From Kaistella chaponensis (GTDB lineage Bacteria; Bacteroidota; Bacteroidia; Flavobacteriales; Weeksellaceae), in contig NZ_FTOI01000002.1 of NCBI RefSeq assembly GCF_900156725.1, forward strand, positions 248,001-312,000: DNA of 64,000 bases, written 5' to 3'. Positions 35,194 to 44,033 of the stretch are shown here, one piece after another. Position 1 is the stretch's first letter, and each line of letters starts with the position of its first letter. A program made the translations under genes and the position numbers. Under the pieces are notes generated by a model. It was not told where the DNA came from. It saw only the letters and a program-made list of their open reading frames with translations, and made no database searches.

Positions 35194-35577
35194 ATGAAAA
35201 AATACTTAATGATTTGCGCAATGATCGCCGCTGTTTCTTGTTCCGAAAAAGTGCCGGTGAATAAAGAAAGCAATGTGATGTTACCTGAACCCACCATTAA
35301 AGTAGTAGATTCGGCATCAGCAGGAAAACATGAAGGTTTAGCGCTGATTGAAGGTGCAGACTGCTTAACTTGTCACAAAATGGATACGAAATTAGTAGGT
35401 CCCTCTTATCAGGACGTTGCAGGTAAATATACCGAAGCAGATGTTGATCTACTAGCAACCAAAATTATTGAGGGTGGAAAAGGAGTTTGGGGAGAAATTC
35501 CGATGACACCACATGCGGGAATGAGTCCTGAAAATGCAAAAAAAATGGTAGAATATATACTTACCCTGAAAAAATAA
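35194..35577 (+). CDS. Small c-type cytochrome lipoprotein
   Basis: 127 residues: lipoprotein signal (MKKYLMICAMIAAVSC), one haem site CLTCHKMDTKLVGPSY (near residue 61) and a later Met-containing segment IPMTPHAGM that can supply the sixth ligand. This resembles cytochrome c-551/c-552-type small electron carriers that shuttle to NosZ or cbb3 oxidase. It is divergent from the nosZ operon and shares its regulatory region, with its own Fnr-like box. Confidence 0.9.
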   Translation: MKKYLMICAMIAAVSCSEKVPVNKESNVMLPEPTIKVVDSASAGKHEGLALIEGADCLTCHKMDTKLVGPSYQDVAGKYTEADVDLLATKIIEGGKGVWGEIPMTPHAGMSPENAKKMVEYILTLKK

Positions 35578-35596
35578 TTGAATTCTAATTGTTTTT

Positions 35597-35632
35597 AAAA
35601 GTCATCTTCTATTTTTAAGATGGCTTTTTTTT
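35597..35632 (+). terminator. Terminator of the cytochrome gene
   Basis: AAAAGTCATCTT (35597-35608) with AAGATGGCTTTT (from 35617), one G-U pair, followed by TTTT. Confidence 0.82.
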
Positions 35633-35763
35633 GATGTTTTATGAAGTGAATTTAATAAAATGTCAGTTTCAATTGCTGAAAAATAGTTTACCTCTTCAAT
35701 TTTGTAGCCGATTAATGCAGTAATGTTCCTTCCTACGCACTTGTTTGTGAAGATTTCTGTCAA

Positions 35764-35793
35764 TTTGTCATAATTCTTAACTTGGTATATTTT
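35764..35793 (+). promoter_or_regulatory. Promoter of dnaK
   Basis: TTTG (35764-35767), 18-bp spacer, TATATTTT (35786-35793, consensus TAnnTTTG with final G replaced by T), about 50 bp before the start codon. Confidence 0.6.
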
Positions 35794-35841
35794 TAGAGAA
35801 AGAGATATCAAACAAGTTTAAAATTTAAAAATATACATACT

Positions 35842-37731
35842 ATGAGTAAAATAATTGGAATCGATTTAGGAACAACAAACTCATGCGTTGCCGTAATGGA
35901 AGGTAAAGATCCTGTTGTAATCCCAAATTCAGAAGGTAAAAGAACAACTCCTTCAATCGTTGCATTCACCGAAGATGGTGAAAGAAAAGTAGGTGATCCT
36001 GCAAAAAGACAAGCAGTTACGAATCCTACGAAAACTGTTTATTCAATCAAAAGATTTATTGGTACCCATTTTAAAGATGATGCGAAAGAAATTTCGAGAG
36101 TTCCTTATAAAGTAGTGAGTGGTCCAAATGATACCATCAAAGTAAAAATTGATGACAGAGAATATACCCCACAAGAAATTTCTGCAATGATTCTTCAGAA
36201 AATGAAGAAAACTGCAGAAGATTATTTGGGACAAGAAGTAACAAGAGCGGTTATCACTGTTCCAGCTTACTTTAATGACGCTCAAAGACAAGCTACTAAA
36301 GAAGCGGGTGAAATCGCTGGTTTAACGGTAGAAAGAATCATCAATGAGCCTACTGCAGCAGCTTTGGCTTATGGAATGGATAAAGCACACAAAGACCAAA
36401 AAATTGCAGTTTACGATTTAGGTGGTGGAACATTCGACGTTTCAATCCTTGATTTAGGAGATGGAGTTTTCGAAGTTTTATCAACCAATGGAGATACGCA
36501 TTTAGGAGGTGATGATTTTGATGATGTCATCATTAATTGGATGGCAGATGAATTTAAAGCAGAAGAAGGAGTAGATTTAAAATCAGATCCTATCGCTTTG
36601 CAAAGATTGAAAGAAGCAGCAGAAAAAGCAAAAATTGAATTGTCTTCTGCACCTCAAACAGAAATCAACTTGCCGTATATTACTGCAACAGCAACAGGTC
36701 CAAAACACTTGGTGAAAACATTGACCAAAGCGAAATTCGAACAATTGTCAGCTGATTTGGTAAGACGTTCCATGGAGCCTTGTAAAAAAGCGCTTTCTGA
36801 TGCAGGTCTTTCTATTTCAGATATCGATGAGGTAATTTTGGTTGGTGGTTCTACAAGAATCCCAATCATCCAGGAAGAAGTAGAAAAATTCTTCGGTAAA
36901 AAACCTTCGAAAGGAGTTAATCCAGATGAGGTTGTTGCGATTGGAGCAGCGATTCAAGGTGGAGTTTTAACAGGTGATGTAAAAGACGTTCTTTTATTAG
37001 ATGTTACACCACTTTCTTTAGGAATTGAAACAATGGGTTCAGTTTTCACTAAATTAATTGAATCGAATACGACGATCCCAACTAAAAAATCTGAAGTATT
37101 CTCTACAGCGTCTGATAATCAGCCTGCAGTAAGCATCAGAGTAGGACAAGGTGAAAGACCAATGTTCAACGATAACAAAGAAATCGGTAGATTCGACCTT
37201 ACAGATATTCCACCGGCTCAAAGAGGAGTTCCACAAATTGAAGTAACTTTCGATATTGATGCCAACGGAATCTTGAGTGTTTCTGCAAAAGATAAAGGAA
37301 CCGGAAAAGAACAATCCATCAAAATTCAGGCAAGTTCAGGACTTTCAGATGATGAAATCCAAAGAATGAAACGTGAAGCTGAAGAAAACGCTTCTTCTGA
37401 TGCGAAAAGAAAAGAAGAAGTAGAAATTTTCAACAAAGCAGACGGATTGATTTTCCAAACTGAAAAGCAACTGAAAGAATTTGGTGATAAATTATCTGCA
37501 GACAAAAAAGCTGCAATCGAAACTGCTCATGCAGAATTGAAAACCGCTTTCGAAGCAAAAGATATGGACAGCGTAAAAACCAAAACCGAAGCACTAGATG
37601 CAGCTTGGATGGCGGCTTCAGAAGAAATGTACGCACAAGGACAAGGTGCTGAAGCAGGCGCTCAACAAACTCAAGGTCAAGCAAACGGAGCAGAAGATGT
37701 TCAGGATGCTGATTTTGAAGAAGTCAAGTAA
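35842..37731 (+). CDS. dnaK: Molecular chaperone DnaK
   Basis: 629 residues. N-terminal ATPase with [17 protein letters not shown] (4-20) and the phosphate loops [18 protein letters not shown] and [15 protein letters not shown]; substrate-binding domain from about 385 ([17 protein letters not shown], the interdomain linker and binding pocket), a helical lid and a Gln/Ala/Gly-rich tail ending DADFEEVK. The last codons and terminator are part of a 99-bp repeat that recurs at 61405, marking the insertion site of a mobile element. dnaJ/grpE are not adjacent. Confidence 0.97.
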   Translation: MSKIIGIDLGTTNSCVAVMEGKDPVVIPNSEGKRTTPSIVAFTEDGERKVGDPAKRQAVTNPTKTVYSIKRFIGTHFKDDAKEISRVPYKVVSGPNDTIKVKIDDREYTPQEISAMILQKMKKTAEDYLGQEVTRAVITVPAYFNDAQRQATKEAGEIAGLTVERIINEPTAAALAYGMDKAHKDQKIAVYDLGGGTFDVSILDLGDGVFEVLSTNGDTHLGGDDFDDVIINWMADEFKAEEGVDLKSDPIALQRLKEAAEKAKIELSSAPQTEINLPYITATATGPKHLVKTLTKAKFEQLSADLVRRSMEPCKKALSDAGLSISDIDEVILVGGSTRIPIIQEEVEKFFGKKPSKGVNPDEVVAIGAAIQGGVLTGDVKDVLLLDVTPLSLGIETMGSVFTKLIESNTTIPTKKSEVFSTASDNQPAVSIRVGQGERPMFNDNKEIGRFDLTDIPPAQRGVPQIEVTFDIDANGILSVSAKDKGTGKEQSIKIQASSGLSDDEIQRMKREAEENASSDAKRKEEVEIFNKADGLIFQTEKQLKEFGDKLSADKKAAIETAHAELKTAFEAKDMDSVKTKTEALDAAWMAASEEMYAQGQGAEAGAQQTQGQANGAEDVQDADFEEVK

Positions 37732-37811
37732 GTAGCAATTATCATCGATTAATATCGATTGAAATAAATTAGTAAATCGCTGTAAACGTAATGTTTATGG
37801 CGATTTTTTTT
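37713..37811. repeat. attL: left 99-bp direct repeat including dnaK 3' end
   Basis: Matches 61405-61503 without gaps, 8 mismatches in 99 bp. It covers the last codons of dnaK (FEEVK stop), a 32-bp perfect block around ATCGAT-TAAT-ATCGAT, and the dnaK terminator. Substitutions in the coding part fall at third positions and keep Val and Lys. Confidence 0.88.
37774..37811 (+). terminator. dnaK terminator (within attL)
   Basis: AAATCGCTGTAAAC (37774-37787) with GTTTATGGCGATTT (37793-37806), two G-U pairs, followed by TTTTT. The attR copy has Watson-Crick pairs at the corresponding positions. Confidence 0.85.
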
Positions 37812-37834
37812 ATTTTTACATTTTTCAATAATAG

Positions 37835-37865
37835 TTGATTTTAATCGATTTTTGTTGTAATTTTG
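37835..37865 (+). promoter_or_regulatory. Possible promoter for the excisionase-integrase unit
   Basis: TTG (37835-37837), 20-bp spacer, TAATTTTG (37858-37865), about 100 bp before the first element gene. Confidence 0.45.
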
Positions 37866-37962
37866 TATCTTACTTGTACCGCGTCTTAATAGCAGACAAT
37901 CTGCTTCTTATTATGTCTTATTTAGGCTAATTTGATTTTTATTTTTTTAAAATAGTGGAATT

Positions 37963-38532
37963 ATGGGCTTTAGTAATCTTAGGATACCAAAACTTTGTGA
38001 ATTTTGTGAGAAACCATTTGAAGCAAAAACAGTTACTACAAGATTTTGTAGCAAACTTTGTTCGGAAAAATCTATAAAAAGACAAAAAAGACTAGTTCAG
38101 GAAGTAGAAGCGAAACAAGTTTTATTGGAAAAATCAATAAATAAAATTGCGGAAATTCAAACTCGACCTTATATTTCTGTGGGTGAAGCTGCTATACTAT
38201 TTGGAATGTCGAAGGATACAATTTATAGATTAATCAAAAGCAATAGAATTTCAGCACATAATTTTGGTGAAAGATTAACCCGAGTTTGTAAGTCGGATTT
38301 GGAATCAATGTTTACTGTGGTAAAAATTGCGCCGGAAAAAGAAAAGATTGAGGAAAAACAAGTTTTTGAAATAGGTACTTGCTATACAATTTCCGAAATT
38401 AGTGCAAAATACCATGCTGATCCTGGAACCGTAAATAGTGTAATTAAGAGAAACAAAATCCCCACTAAAAAGGTGGGAAGTTTTGTGTATGCACCTAAGA
38501 ATTTAATTGATAAAATTTTTGACGGAAAATGA
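37963..38532 (+). CDS. Excisionase-like DNA-binding protein with zinc-binding N-terminus
   Basis: 189 residues. N-terminal cysteine pairs (LCEFCEKPFEA...RFCSKLCSE) suggest a small zinc ribbon. Two helix-turn-helix units of the MerR/excisionase kind follow: VGEAAILFGMSKDTIYRLIKSNRISAHNFGERLTRV (about 69-105) and TISEISAKYHADPGTVNSVIKRNKIPTKKVGSF (about 145-178). Such proteins act as directionality factors for the adjacent integrase or as regulators. It overlaps the integrase gene by 4 bp (ATGA), so the pair is translationally coupled. Confidence 0.8.
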   Translation: MGFSNLRIPKLCEFCEKPFEAKTVTTRFCSKLCSEKSIKRQKRLVQEVEAKQVLLEKSINKIAEIQTRPYISVGEAAILFGMSKDTIYRLIKSNRISAHNFGERLTRVCKSDLESMFTVVKIAPEKEKIEEKQVFEIGTCYTISEISAKYHADPGTVNSVIKRNKIPTKKVGSFVYAPKNLIDKIFDGK

Positions 38533-39770
38533 AAGAATTATTAAAAACCAAAGTTACAGTTAGGTTGCGAAAAGCAGAGTTCCGAAAAGAATGGTTCATT
38601 TATTTGGAAAGTTATCCAGTGATGATTTCAGGTAAAAATGATCCTCAAAGAATTCGTGAATATTTGAACCGAAGTGTCACAACAGTAGAGTTTGACAAGA
38701 AAAGACCTGCGAGAACTACGGAAAATTCAGTTTCATTCAAACCAAAAAGAGATGATAATGGAATTATCGTTTGCAAAAGTGAAAATGACCGCGAGACAAT
38801 GTTTTACGCAGATTCATTACGGAAATTAAGACAGAGAGAATACGATAACATTGAACTTTACAACGAACTTGATATAATTCAGCAGGAGGAAAAAGAAAGA
38901 TCTCAGGAGAATTTTATTAGATATTTTGATTTGCTTGTCAATAAAAGGCATAAAAATAATTCCGAATCTATTCAAGTCAATTGGTATCGCTCGATAGAAT
39001 TTCTAAAAGATTTCGGAGGTGAAAAAATTATGTTTTCACAGATTAGCACAAAATTCTGTGAAAATTTCAAATCGTATTTGTTGACTGCAAAAAGTGGTAG
39101 CAATAAAGAAGCGATAATTTCTCAAAATACAGCTTCCACCTATTTTTCTGTTTTCAAGGCTGCATTGAAAGAAGCTTTCATTGACGGATATTTTACAACT
39201 GATATTTCTGCCAAAATAAAATCAATTCCGCATGAAGAATCGAGAAGAGAATATTTAACGCTAGAAGAACTCAATACTTTAGTTGAAACACCTTGCGAAC
39301 TTGATGTTCTAAAACGTGCAGCACTTTTTTCTGCTTTGACAGGTTTGCGGCATTCCGATATTCAAAAATTAACGTGGAATGAAATTAAGATTGAAAACGA
39401 TCAGGCAAGAATAAACTTCACTCAAAAAAAGACCAAAGGTGTTGAATATATGCCGATGTCTAAACAAGCTTTACAACTTTGCGGGGAAGTAGGTTCTTCG
39501 AATGAATTGGTGTTTAAAGATTTAACAAACCCAGCTTGGATTTCCCGACCAATTAAAAAATGGATTGAAAGCGCAGGTATAACCAAGAAAATAACTTTTC
39601 ATAACTTCCGTCATACTTTTGCTACATTACAACTTTCCAGTGGAACTGATATTTACACCGTCAGTAAAATGCTTGGTCATACGAACGTAAAAACTACGCA
39701 GGTTTATGCAAAGGTTGTTGATGAAAAGAAAAACAAAGCTTCGACGGCTATTCATTTAAAAAATTTATAA
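38529..39770 (+). CDS. Tyrosine-type site-specific integrase
   Basis: 413 residues. N-terminal arm-binding and SAM-like domains (to about 230) and a catalytic domain with the full residue set: Arg274 in TGLRHSDIQ, HxxR in HNFRHTF (His358, Arg361), LGHTNVKTTQVY with His384 and nucleophile Tyr393. It belongs to the Bacteroidota phage-integrase family used by conjugative and mobilizable elements, and sits directly inside attL, as expected for the enzyme that inserted this element. Confidence 0.95.
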   Translation: MKELLKTKVTVRLRKAEFRKEWFIYLESYPVMISGKNDPQRIREYLNRSVTTVEFDKKRPARTTENSVSFKPKRDDNGIIVCKSENDRETMFYADSLRKLRQREYDNIELYNELDIIQQEEKERSQENFIRYFDLLVNKRHKNNSESIQVNWYRSIEFLKDFGGEKIMFSQISTKFCENFKSYLLTAKSGSNKEAIISQNTASTYFSVFKAALKEAFIDGYFTTDISAKIKSIPHEESRREYLTLEELNTLVETPCELDVLKRAALFSALTGLRHSDIQKLTWNEIKIENDQARINFTQKKTKGVEYMPMSKQALQLCGEVGSSNELVFKDLTNPAWISRPIKKWIESAGITKKITFHNFRHTFATLQLSSGTDIYTVSKMLGHTNVKTTQVYAKVVDEKKNKASTAIHLKNL

Positions 39771-39771
39771 A

Positions 39772-40563
39772 ATGAATTTGAAATATTTTGAATATATTGT
39801 TATTTACCTTTCGGTCCTGGTGGTATGTGTAGTCGTGGGGGCGTTAGCAAGAATCTCTTTTATTGGTAAAGGTGGTGATGAGTATACCGCAAATATTGTA
39901 TTTTGGTCAATTACAGCATTAAGTATTTTATTTTATGCGATTATCATTTTGTTTCTTGATGTCATAATTGTTGGATTTAGAAAAATATTTAGCAAAAAGA
40001 ATAATTCCAAAAATTCTACTGTAGATTTTATTCCAACTAAAAATCATGAGAATATTACAATTGAGCAAAAAGAAATAATTGATGACAATACAGCAAATCA
40101 GTTAATTGAGGATTCAAAGGAAAATATTGAGGATCAAACTATGGAAAAGGTACATCTTGAGTCTATAAGAAAAACCCAACTTCAGCAAAAGCAACAAATC
40201 GAAAGGGAGAAATTGCAAGTCGCTGTAGATTATACTCGAAATCAATTTGCATTATATTTAAAGGATGAAGATCTTGATGCACTTTGCGACGCCGTAAATT
40301 TATATTCAGTAAAAGAAAATATTCTTAATAATATTTCTGTTTACACAGAGGACTTAACAAACCTAGACCTTTATCATTTCGGCTGGAATATCTGGAATCA
40401 TTTCAGACCTATAAAACAGGAAGAGGTTTCAAAATTATTAAAAAATGTTTTCGTTTCGCTTGATGATATTGATTTGGAAAGTATCAAATCCCATTTGAAA
40501 GATGAACCTAAAAAAGGCATTATAAAAATTCAAGAAAACCTGGCAGACTACCAAAAGACATAA
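39772..40563 (+). CDS. Two-helix membrane protein of unknown function (element-borne)
   Basis: 263 residues. Two transmembrane helices (about 8-30 and 44-68), then a long charged, partly coiled-coil stretch (to about 150) and a C-terminal domain (QFALYLKDEDLDALCDAVNLYS...LDLYHFGWNIWNHFRP...). It starts one base after the integrase stop and is probably co-transcribed. The C-terminal region is conserved-looking with Trp/Phe clusters, but I know no function. It is ended by a strong hairpin at 40589-40643. Confidence 0.65.
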   Translation: MNLKYFEYIVIYLSVLVVCVVVGALARISFIGKGGDEYTANIVFWSITALSILFYAIIILFLDVIIVGFRKIFSKKNNSKNSTVDFIPTKNHENITIEQKEIIDDNTANQLIEDSKENIEDQTMEKVHLESIRKTQLQQKQQIEREKLQVAVDYTRNQFALYLKDEDLDALCDAVNLYSVKENILNNISVYTEDLTNLDLYHFGWNIWNHFRPIKQEEVSKLLKNVFVSLDDIDLESIKSHLKDEPKKGIIKIQENLADYQKT

Positions 40564-40588
40564 AAAATCACAAAACGAAGTGTATTTT

Positions 40589-40643
40589 AAGTGATTCCTC
40601 TGTGATTGCATGTTTACGGCCATCACAGAGGAATCACTTTTTT
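40589..40643 (+). terminator. Strong terminator, 18-bp perfect stem
   Basis: Perfect inverted repeat: 40589-40606 (AAGTGATTCCTCTGTGAT) with 40622-40639, 15-nt loop, followed by a run of T. It ends the integrase transcript. Confidence 0.8.
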
Positions 40644-40675
40644 TCTTTGCACCATAACAATCAAAAACAACAGTT

Positions 40676-41053
40676 ATGGAGAGTAATGAAATCTCATTCG
40701 AAAACCTGCCAAAAGCAGTGGCACATCTGGTCAGCGAAATTGCTATAATAAAACTTTTGGTAGAAGTAAAGCAACCACAGCAAGTTCCTCAAAAAAGAAT
40801 TCCGATAGATATAACGGAAGCCTGCCAAATTATTGGAAAGGCCAAACCTACCGTTTACACTATGGTACGGAAAAGATTAATTCCGTGCTATAAAAATGGT
40901 AAGAAACTCTATTTTTTTGAAGATGAATTATTAGAATGGATTTCTAAAGGAAGGAAGAAAACTTTACAGGAAATTGAATCTGAAGCAACCGCAGATTTCA
41001 AAAAGAATTTTAGAAAAACTTCAGCAGAATGTAATCTAAAATTCAAATCATGA
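40676..41053 (+). CDS. Helix-turn-helix (excisionase family) DNA-binding protein
   Basis: 125 residues with a central MerR-like helix-turn-helix DITEACQIIGKAKPTVYTMVRKRLIPCYKNGKKLYFFEDELLEWI (about 44-88). Such small proteins control replication or excision of Bacteroidota mobile elements. It overlaps the primase-helicase gene by 4 bp. Confidence 0.82.
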   Translation: MESNEISFENLPKAVAHLVSEIAIIKLLVEVKQPQQVPQKRIPIDITEACQIIGKAKPTVYTMVRKRLIPCYKNGKKLYFFEDELLEWISKGRKKTLQEIESEATADFKKNFRKTSAECNLKFKS

Positions 41054-42288
41054 GCACAGAAATCCCTTATTTAAGAGTCGGAACTTCCTTTTACAAAACC
41101 ATTGAAAAGCCACTGATTTCAGGTGATAAAATTTCAATTCTTGTCCGCTGGAATCGAGAAACGATCATAAGCGACCACGGAAAAACATACGTTTCAAGCG
41201 TTCCGAAATTTGATGGATTTTGCTGTATTCCCAGCCATTTGGATTATCAACAAGTTATTGAAGGATTCTACAATGTGTACAATGAAATGCCTTTTCAACC
41301 AAATGATGAAAAAGCAGACCTTCAATCCATTAAAGAAAAAATTCCTTTTTCTCTGGATTTTATGCAGCATATTTTTGGTGAACAGATAGAATTGGGATTA
41401 GACTATTTAAAAATATTACTTTTATATCCCACGCAAATTCTACCTATACTTTGTCTGGTCAGCAAAGAAAGAGTTACTGGAAAAACAACATTTATAAAAT
41501 GGCTCAAATGTATTTTTGGGTTGAATATGACCTACATCAAAGGAGATTCATTTGGAAGTCAGTTTAACGCAGATTGGACATCAATGCTCATTGTTGCAAT
41601 TGATGAAGTCTTCTTTGATAAAAAAGAGATCACCGAACGTTTAAAATATCTTTCTACCACAGATAAAGATAAAAAAGAAGCGAAAGGAAAAGACCGGGAG
41701 GAAGTCGATTTTTTTGCGAAGTTTATTCTCTGTTCCAACAATGAAGATAATTTTATTCAGATCGATGAAAACGAAGTGCGCTTCTGGATTCTAAAAATTA
41801 AACCGATTAAATCCGAACGAACAGAATTTCTGCGTGATCTTAATGCTGAAATTCCATACTTCTTAAACTACTTGATACAAAGACCATTTCACAGTCAGAA
41901 GAAAACACGAATGTGGTTTACTCACACGGAACTCCGAACAACTGCCTTGCAAAAATTAGTCTGGAAAAATAATAACAAACTTGAATCCCGGATCATTGAA
42001 TTATTGTTTGAATTTTTTGAAAGTGTAGAAGATCAAGAAATAAATGCAGTTCCACAAGATATTCTGAATATGCTTAACAAAATGTTTAAAAGCAGTTACT
42101 GGACAATCAATGATGTGCGAAAATTATTAAAGGAAATCTGGAAACTCGAACCGCAACAAAATTCTTTGGCTTATATCAAATACGACATGGATTATGGCGG
42201 AAGTTTCTTTCAGCAAAATAAACTTGGACGCTATTTTACCATAAAAAGAAATTTTATTTCTCAAAAATTTGATGAAATGATGAGTTAG
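41050..42288 (+). CDS. Primase-helicase family protein (SF3-like ATPase)
   Basis: 412 residues. A Walker A-like RVTGKTTF (about 141-148), Walker B MLIVAIDEVF (179-188) and a following KFILCSNNEDNFI sensor-type segment fit the D5/DUF5906 helicase family. These ATPases unwind DNA at the origins of plasmids and integrative elements. It overlaps the HTH gene upstream and lies immediately before the iteron cluster, so it is likely the initiator or replicative helicase of the element. Confidence 0.8.
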   Translation: MSTEIPYLRVGTSFYKTIEKPLISGDKISILVRWNRETIISDHGKTYVSSVPKFDGFCCIPSHLDYQQVIEGFYNVYNEMPFQPNDEKADLQSIKEKIPFSLDFMQHIFGEQIELGLDYLKILLLYPTQILPILCLVSKERVTGKTTFIKWLKCIFGLNMTYIKGDSFGSQFNADWTSMLIVAIDEVFFDKKEITERLKYLSTTDKDKKEAKGKDREEVDFFAKFILCSNNEDNFIQIDENEVRFWILKIKPIKSERTEFLRDLNAEIPYFLNYLIQRPFHSQKKTRMWFTHTELRTTALQKLVWKNNNKLESRIIELLFEFFESVEDQEINAVPQDILNMLNKMFKSSYWTINDVRKLLKEIWKLEPQQNSLAYIKYDMDYGGSFFQQNKLGRYFTIKRNFISQKFDEMMS

Positions 42289-42320
42289 TTGATAATGAAA
42301 AGAAAATCAATGACTTACTA

Positions 42321-42474
42321 CTCATCAAAAGCCTCATCAAATTTATATACCGTCATTTTTGATGAGTGTTTGATGAGAGAAAAAATACAAGTTTGATGAG
42401 ACGATGAGAGTTTGATGAGTGTATAACTAAATGATATACAATTAAATACAGTGTCTTCTCATCAAATCATCAAA
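42321..42474. repeat. Iteron cluster, candidate replication origin
   Basis: Seven exact copies of TTGATGAG or its complement CTCATCAA in about 145 bp (42321-42328, 42333-42340, 42359-42366, 42370-42377, 42393-42400, 42412-42419, 42458-42465) plus two partial copies (near 42402 and 42467). It lies between the helicase and primase genes. Confidence 0.65.
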
Positions 42475-42509
42475 CTTTTTCTAAAACTCAACCCCTAAAC
42501 TTTACAGCA

Positions 42510-43397
42510 ATGAACTGCACACAATTTAATAAAATATCTGTGGAAAAGATCCTACAATCACTCGGACATTTTCCCATAAAACAAAATGAAAAAGAAGCAT
42601 GGTATCTAAATCCATTTGCTTCAGAAAACCACGCCTCTTTCAAAATCAATAAAAACCTCAATTATTGGTATTTATTTTCTGAAGGAATTGGTGGGAACAA
42701 TATCGATTTCATGAAGAAATATTTGAACGCTTCAATTAGCGAAGTATTGCTTTGGGCAGAAAATCAAAATTATTCTTCTTTTCAAAATCAAAGAATTCTT
42801 CCTAATCTGAAATTAAGAAACCTATCTAAAAATTATCAGATAGCTGAAGTAAAGGAAATCCAACATCCTGCACTTTTGGACTATTTACAAAGCCGTAAAG
42901 TCGAAAGTCAAATCGAATTCCTAAAAGAGATCCATTATCAGTTGAACGGTAAAAACTATTTTGGAATTGGTTTCAAAAACGATTCAGGTGGTTATGAAAT
43001 CCGAAACGCTTATTCGAAAATTTGTTTGGGTAAAAAAGATATTACCACCATAATAAATAACTCAAAATCGCTTCTGATTTTTGAAGGTTTTTTTGATTTC
43101 CTCTCCTTTAAAAATATTGAAAAATCATTAGAAAATGAACCTTCAGATTACATGATTTTGAATTCAGTTTCGATGATTCATAAGATTAAAAATTCACTTG
43201 AAAATTATGAAAAAATAGACCTCTATTTTGATAATGACGAAGCAGGAAATTGCGCCGTTGAAATCATCAAAAATGAAAGAATTGAAGCAGAAGATTGTAG
43301 GGTTTTGTATTCCGATTTTAAGGATTTAAATGATTGGTTGATTCATAAAAATCCACAAAATGATAATCTACAATCGTTAAATAGAAGGAGGTATTAG
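42510..43397 (+). CDS. TOPRIM-domain primase-like protein
   Basis: 295 residues. The N-terminal region resembles the CHC2 zinc-finger primase fold (NPFASENHASFKINKNLNYWYLFSEGIGGNNIDFMKKY) but the Cys ligands are absent. The TOPRIM domain has SLLIFEGFFDFLSF (about 190-203) and IDLYFDNDEAG (about 240-250). It presumably primes replication from the adjacent iteron cluster with the SF3 helicase. Confidence 0.82.
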   Translation: MNCTQFNKISVEKILQSLGHFPIKQNEKEAWYLNPFASENHASFKINKNLNYWYLFSEGIGGNNIDFMKKYLNASISEVLLWAENQNYSSFQNQRILPNLKLRNLSKNYQIAEVKEIQHPALLDYLQSRKVESQIEFLKEIHYQLNGKNYFGIGFKNDSGGYEIRNAYSKICLGKKDITTIINNSKSLLIFEGFFDFLSFKNIEKSLENEPSDYMILNSVSMIHKIKNSLENYEKIDLYFDNDEAGNCAVEIIKNERIEAEDCRVLYSDFKDLNDWLIHKNPQNDNLQSLNRRRY

Positions 43398-43580
43398 CAT
43401 AAAAGAAACAGTAAAAAGACCTGCGTAAAAGGTGACGGTCAAAATATGGTTAGATGGTAGTGCAAAAAGTACCCATTGTTTACAATAAGCGTTTCACGCT
43501 TTTTATAAAATTGGGATTTTTGATTTCTTCCTATCGTCAGAAATACAATTTACAGTAAATAACAAAATAAAAATTTAAAC
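43398..43580. other. Non-coding region before mobilization genes, candidate oriT
   Basis: 183 bp without a gene. It contains the hairpin AAGCGT-TTC-ACGCTT (43487-43501) and lies just upstream of the MobC-like and MobA genes, where oriT is usually found in such elements. No nick consensus was recognised. Confidence 0.4.
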
Positions 43581-44033
43581 ATGAAACAAGATTTTTTTAA
43601 AAAATTTGTGCAAAAAGCAGCACAGGAAAATGAGCAAAAATTGAATGCTGAAAAAAGAAAAAATCACTTCAAAGATTTAGGTCGAAGAGGTGGTTTGAAA
43701 AAGAAATCTGATCCACAATTAACAAGAATAATTTCCTTTAGAATGACTGAAAGTGCATATCAGATTGAGTTAAAAAAAGCCGAGAAAGTCAAGTTGAAAT
43801 TATCAACTTTTGCCCGAATGGTTTACCATGGAAAAGTGCTGAAAATTGACGAATTTAAAACCGATGAAATTTTGTTGGAATACGGAAATAATTTTAAAAG
43901 AATTAAAAATTTACTGCGCCACAGAGAATGGAATGTTTTCTCAAATAAAAAGAAAATTATTGTAGAGATCGAAGAAATAATCGAACTCATTCGTCAACAT
44001 TTATACTCAAAAATGAACGAAAAAAATAAATAA
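43581..44033 (+). CDS. MobC-like relaxosome accessory protein
   Basis: 150 residues, highly basic. The segment GRRGGLKKKSDPQLTRIISFRMTESAYQIELKKAEKVKLKLSTFARMV is the ribbon-helix-helix-type pattern of plasmid mobilization relaxosome proteins (MobC/MbeC group). It overlaps the relaxase start by one base and likely binds oriT with it. Confidence 0.82.
   Translation: MKQDFFKKFVQKAAQENEQKLNAEKRKNHFKDLGRRGGLKKKSDPQLTRIISFRMTESAYQIELKKAEKVKLKLSTFARMVYHGKVLKIDEFKTDEILLEYGNNFKRIKNLLRHREWNVFSNKKKIIVEIEEIIELIRQHLYSKMNEKNK

Noticed and set aside
35602..35811. Minus-strand ORF of 69 codons between the cytochrome and dnaK
   Set aside because: It overlaps the terminator of the cytochrome gene and the dnaK promoter region, and shows no family features.
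40589..40639. Inverted repeat as an insertion-sequence end
   Set aside because: There is no transposase gene nearby and no target duplication; the long stem followed by T-run is best read as a terminator.
42321..42474. CRISPR-like array
   Set aside because: Repeats are 8 bp, irregularly spaced and in both orientations; iterons fit better, and no cas genes are present.
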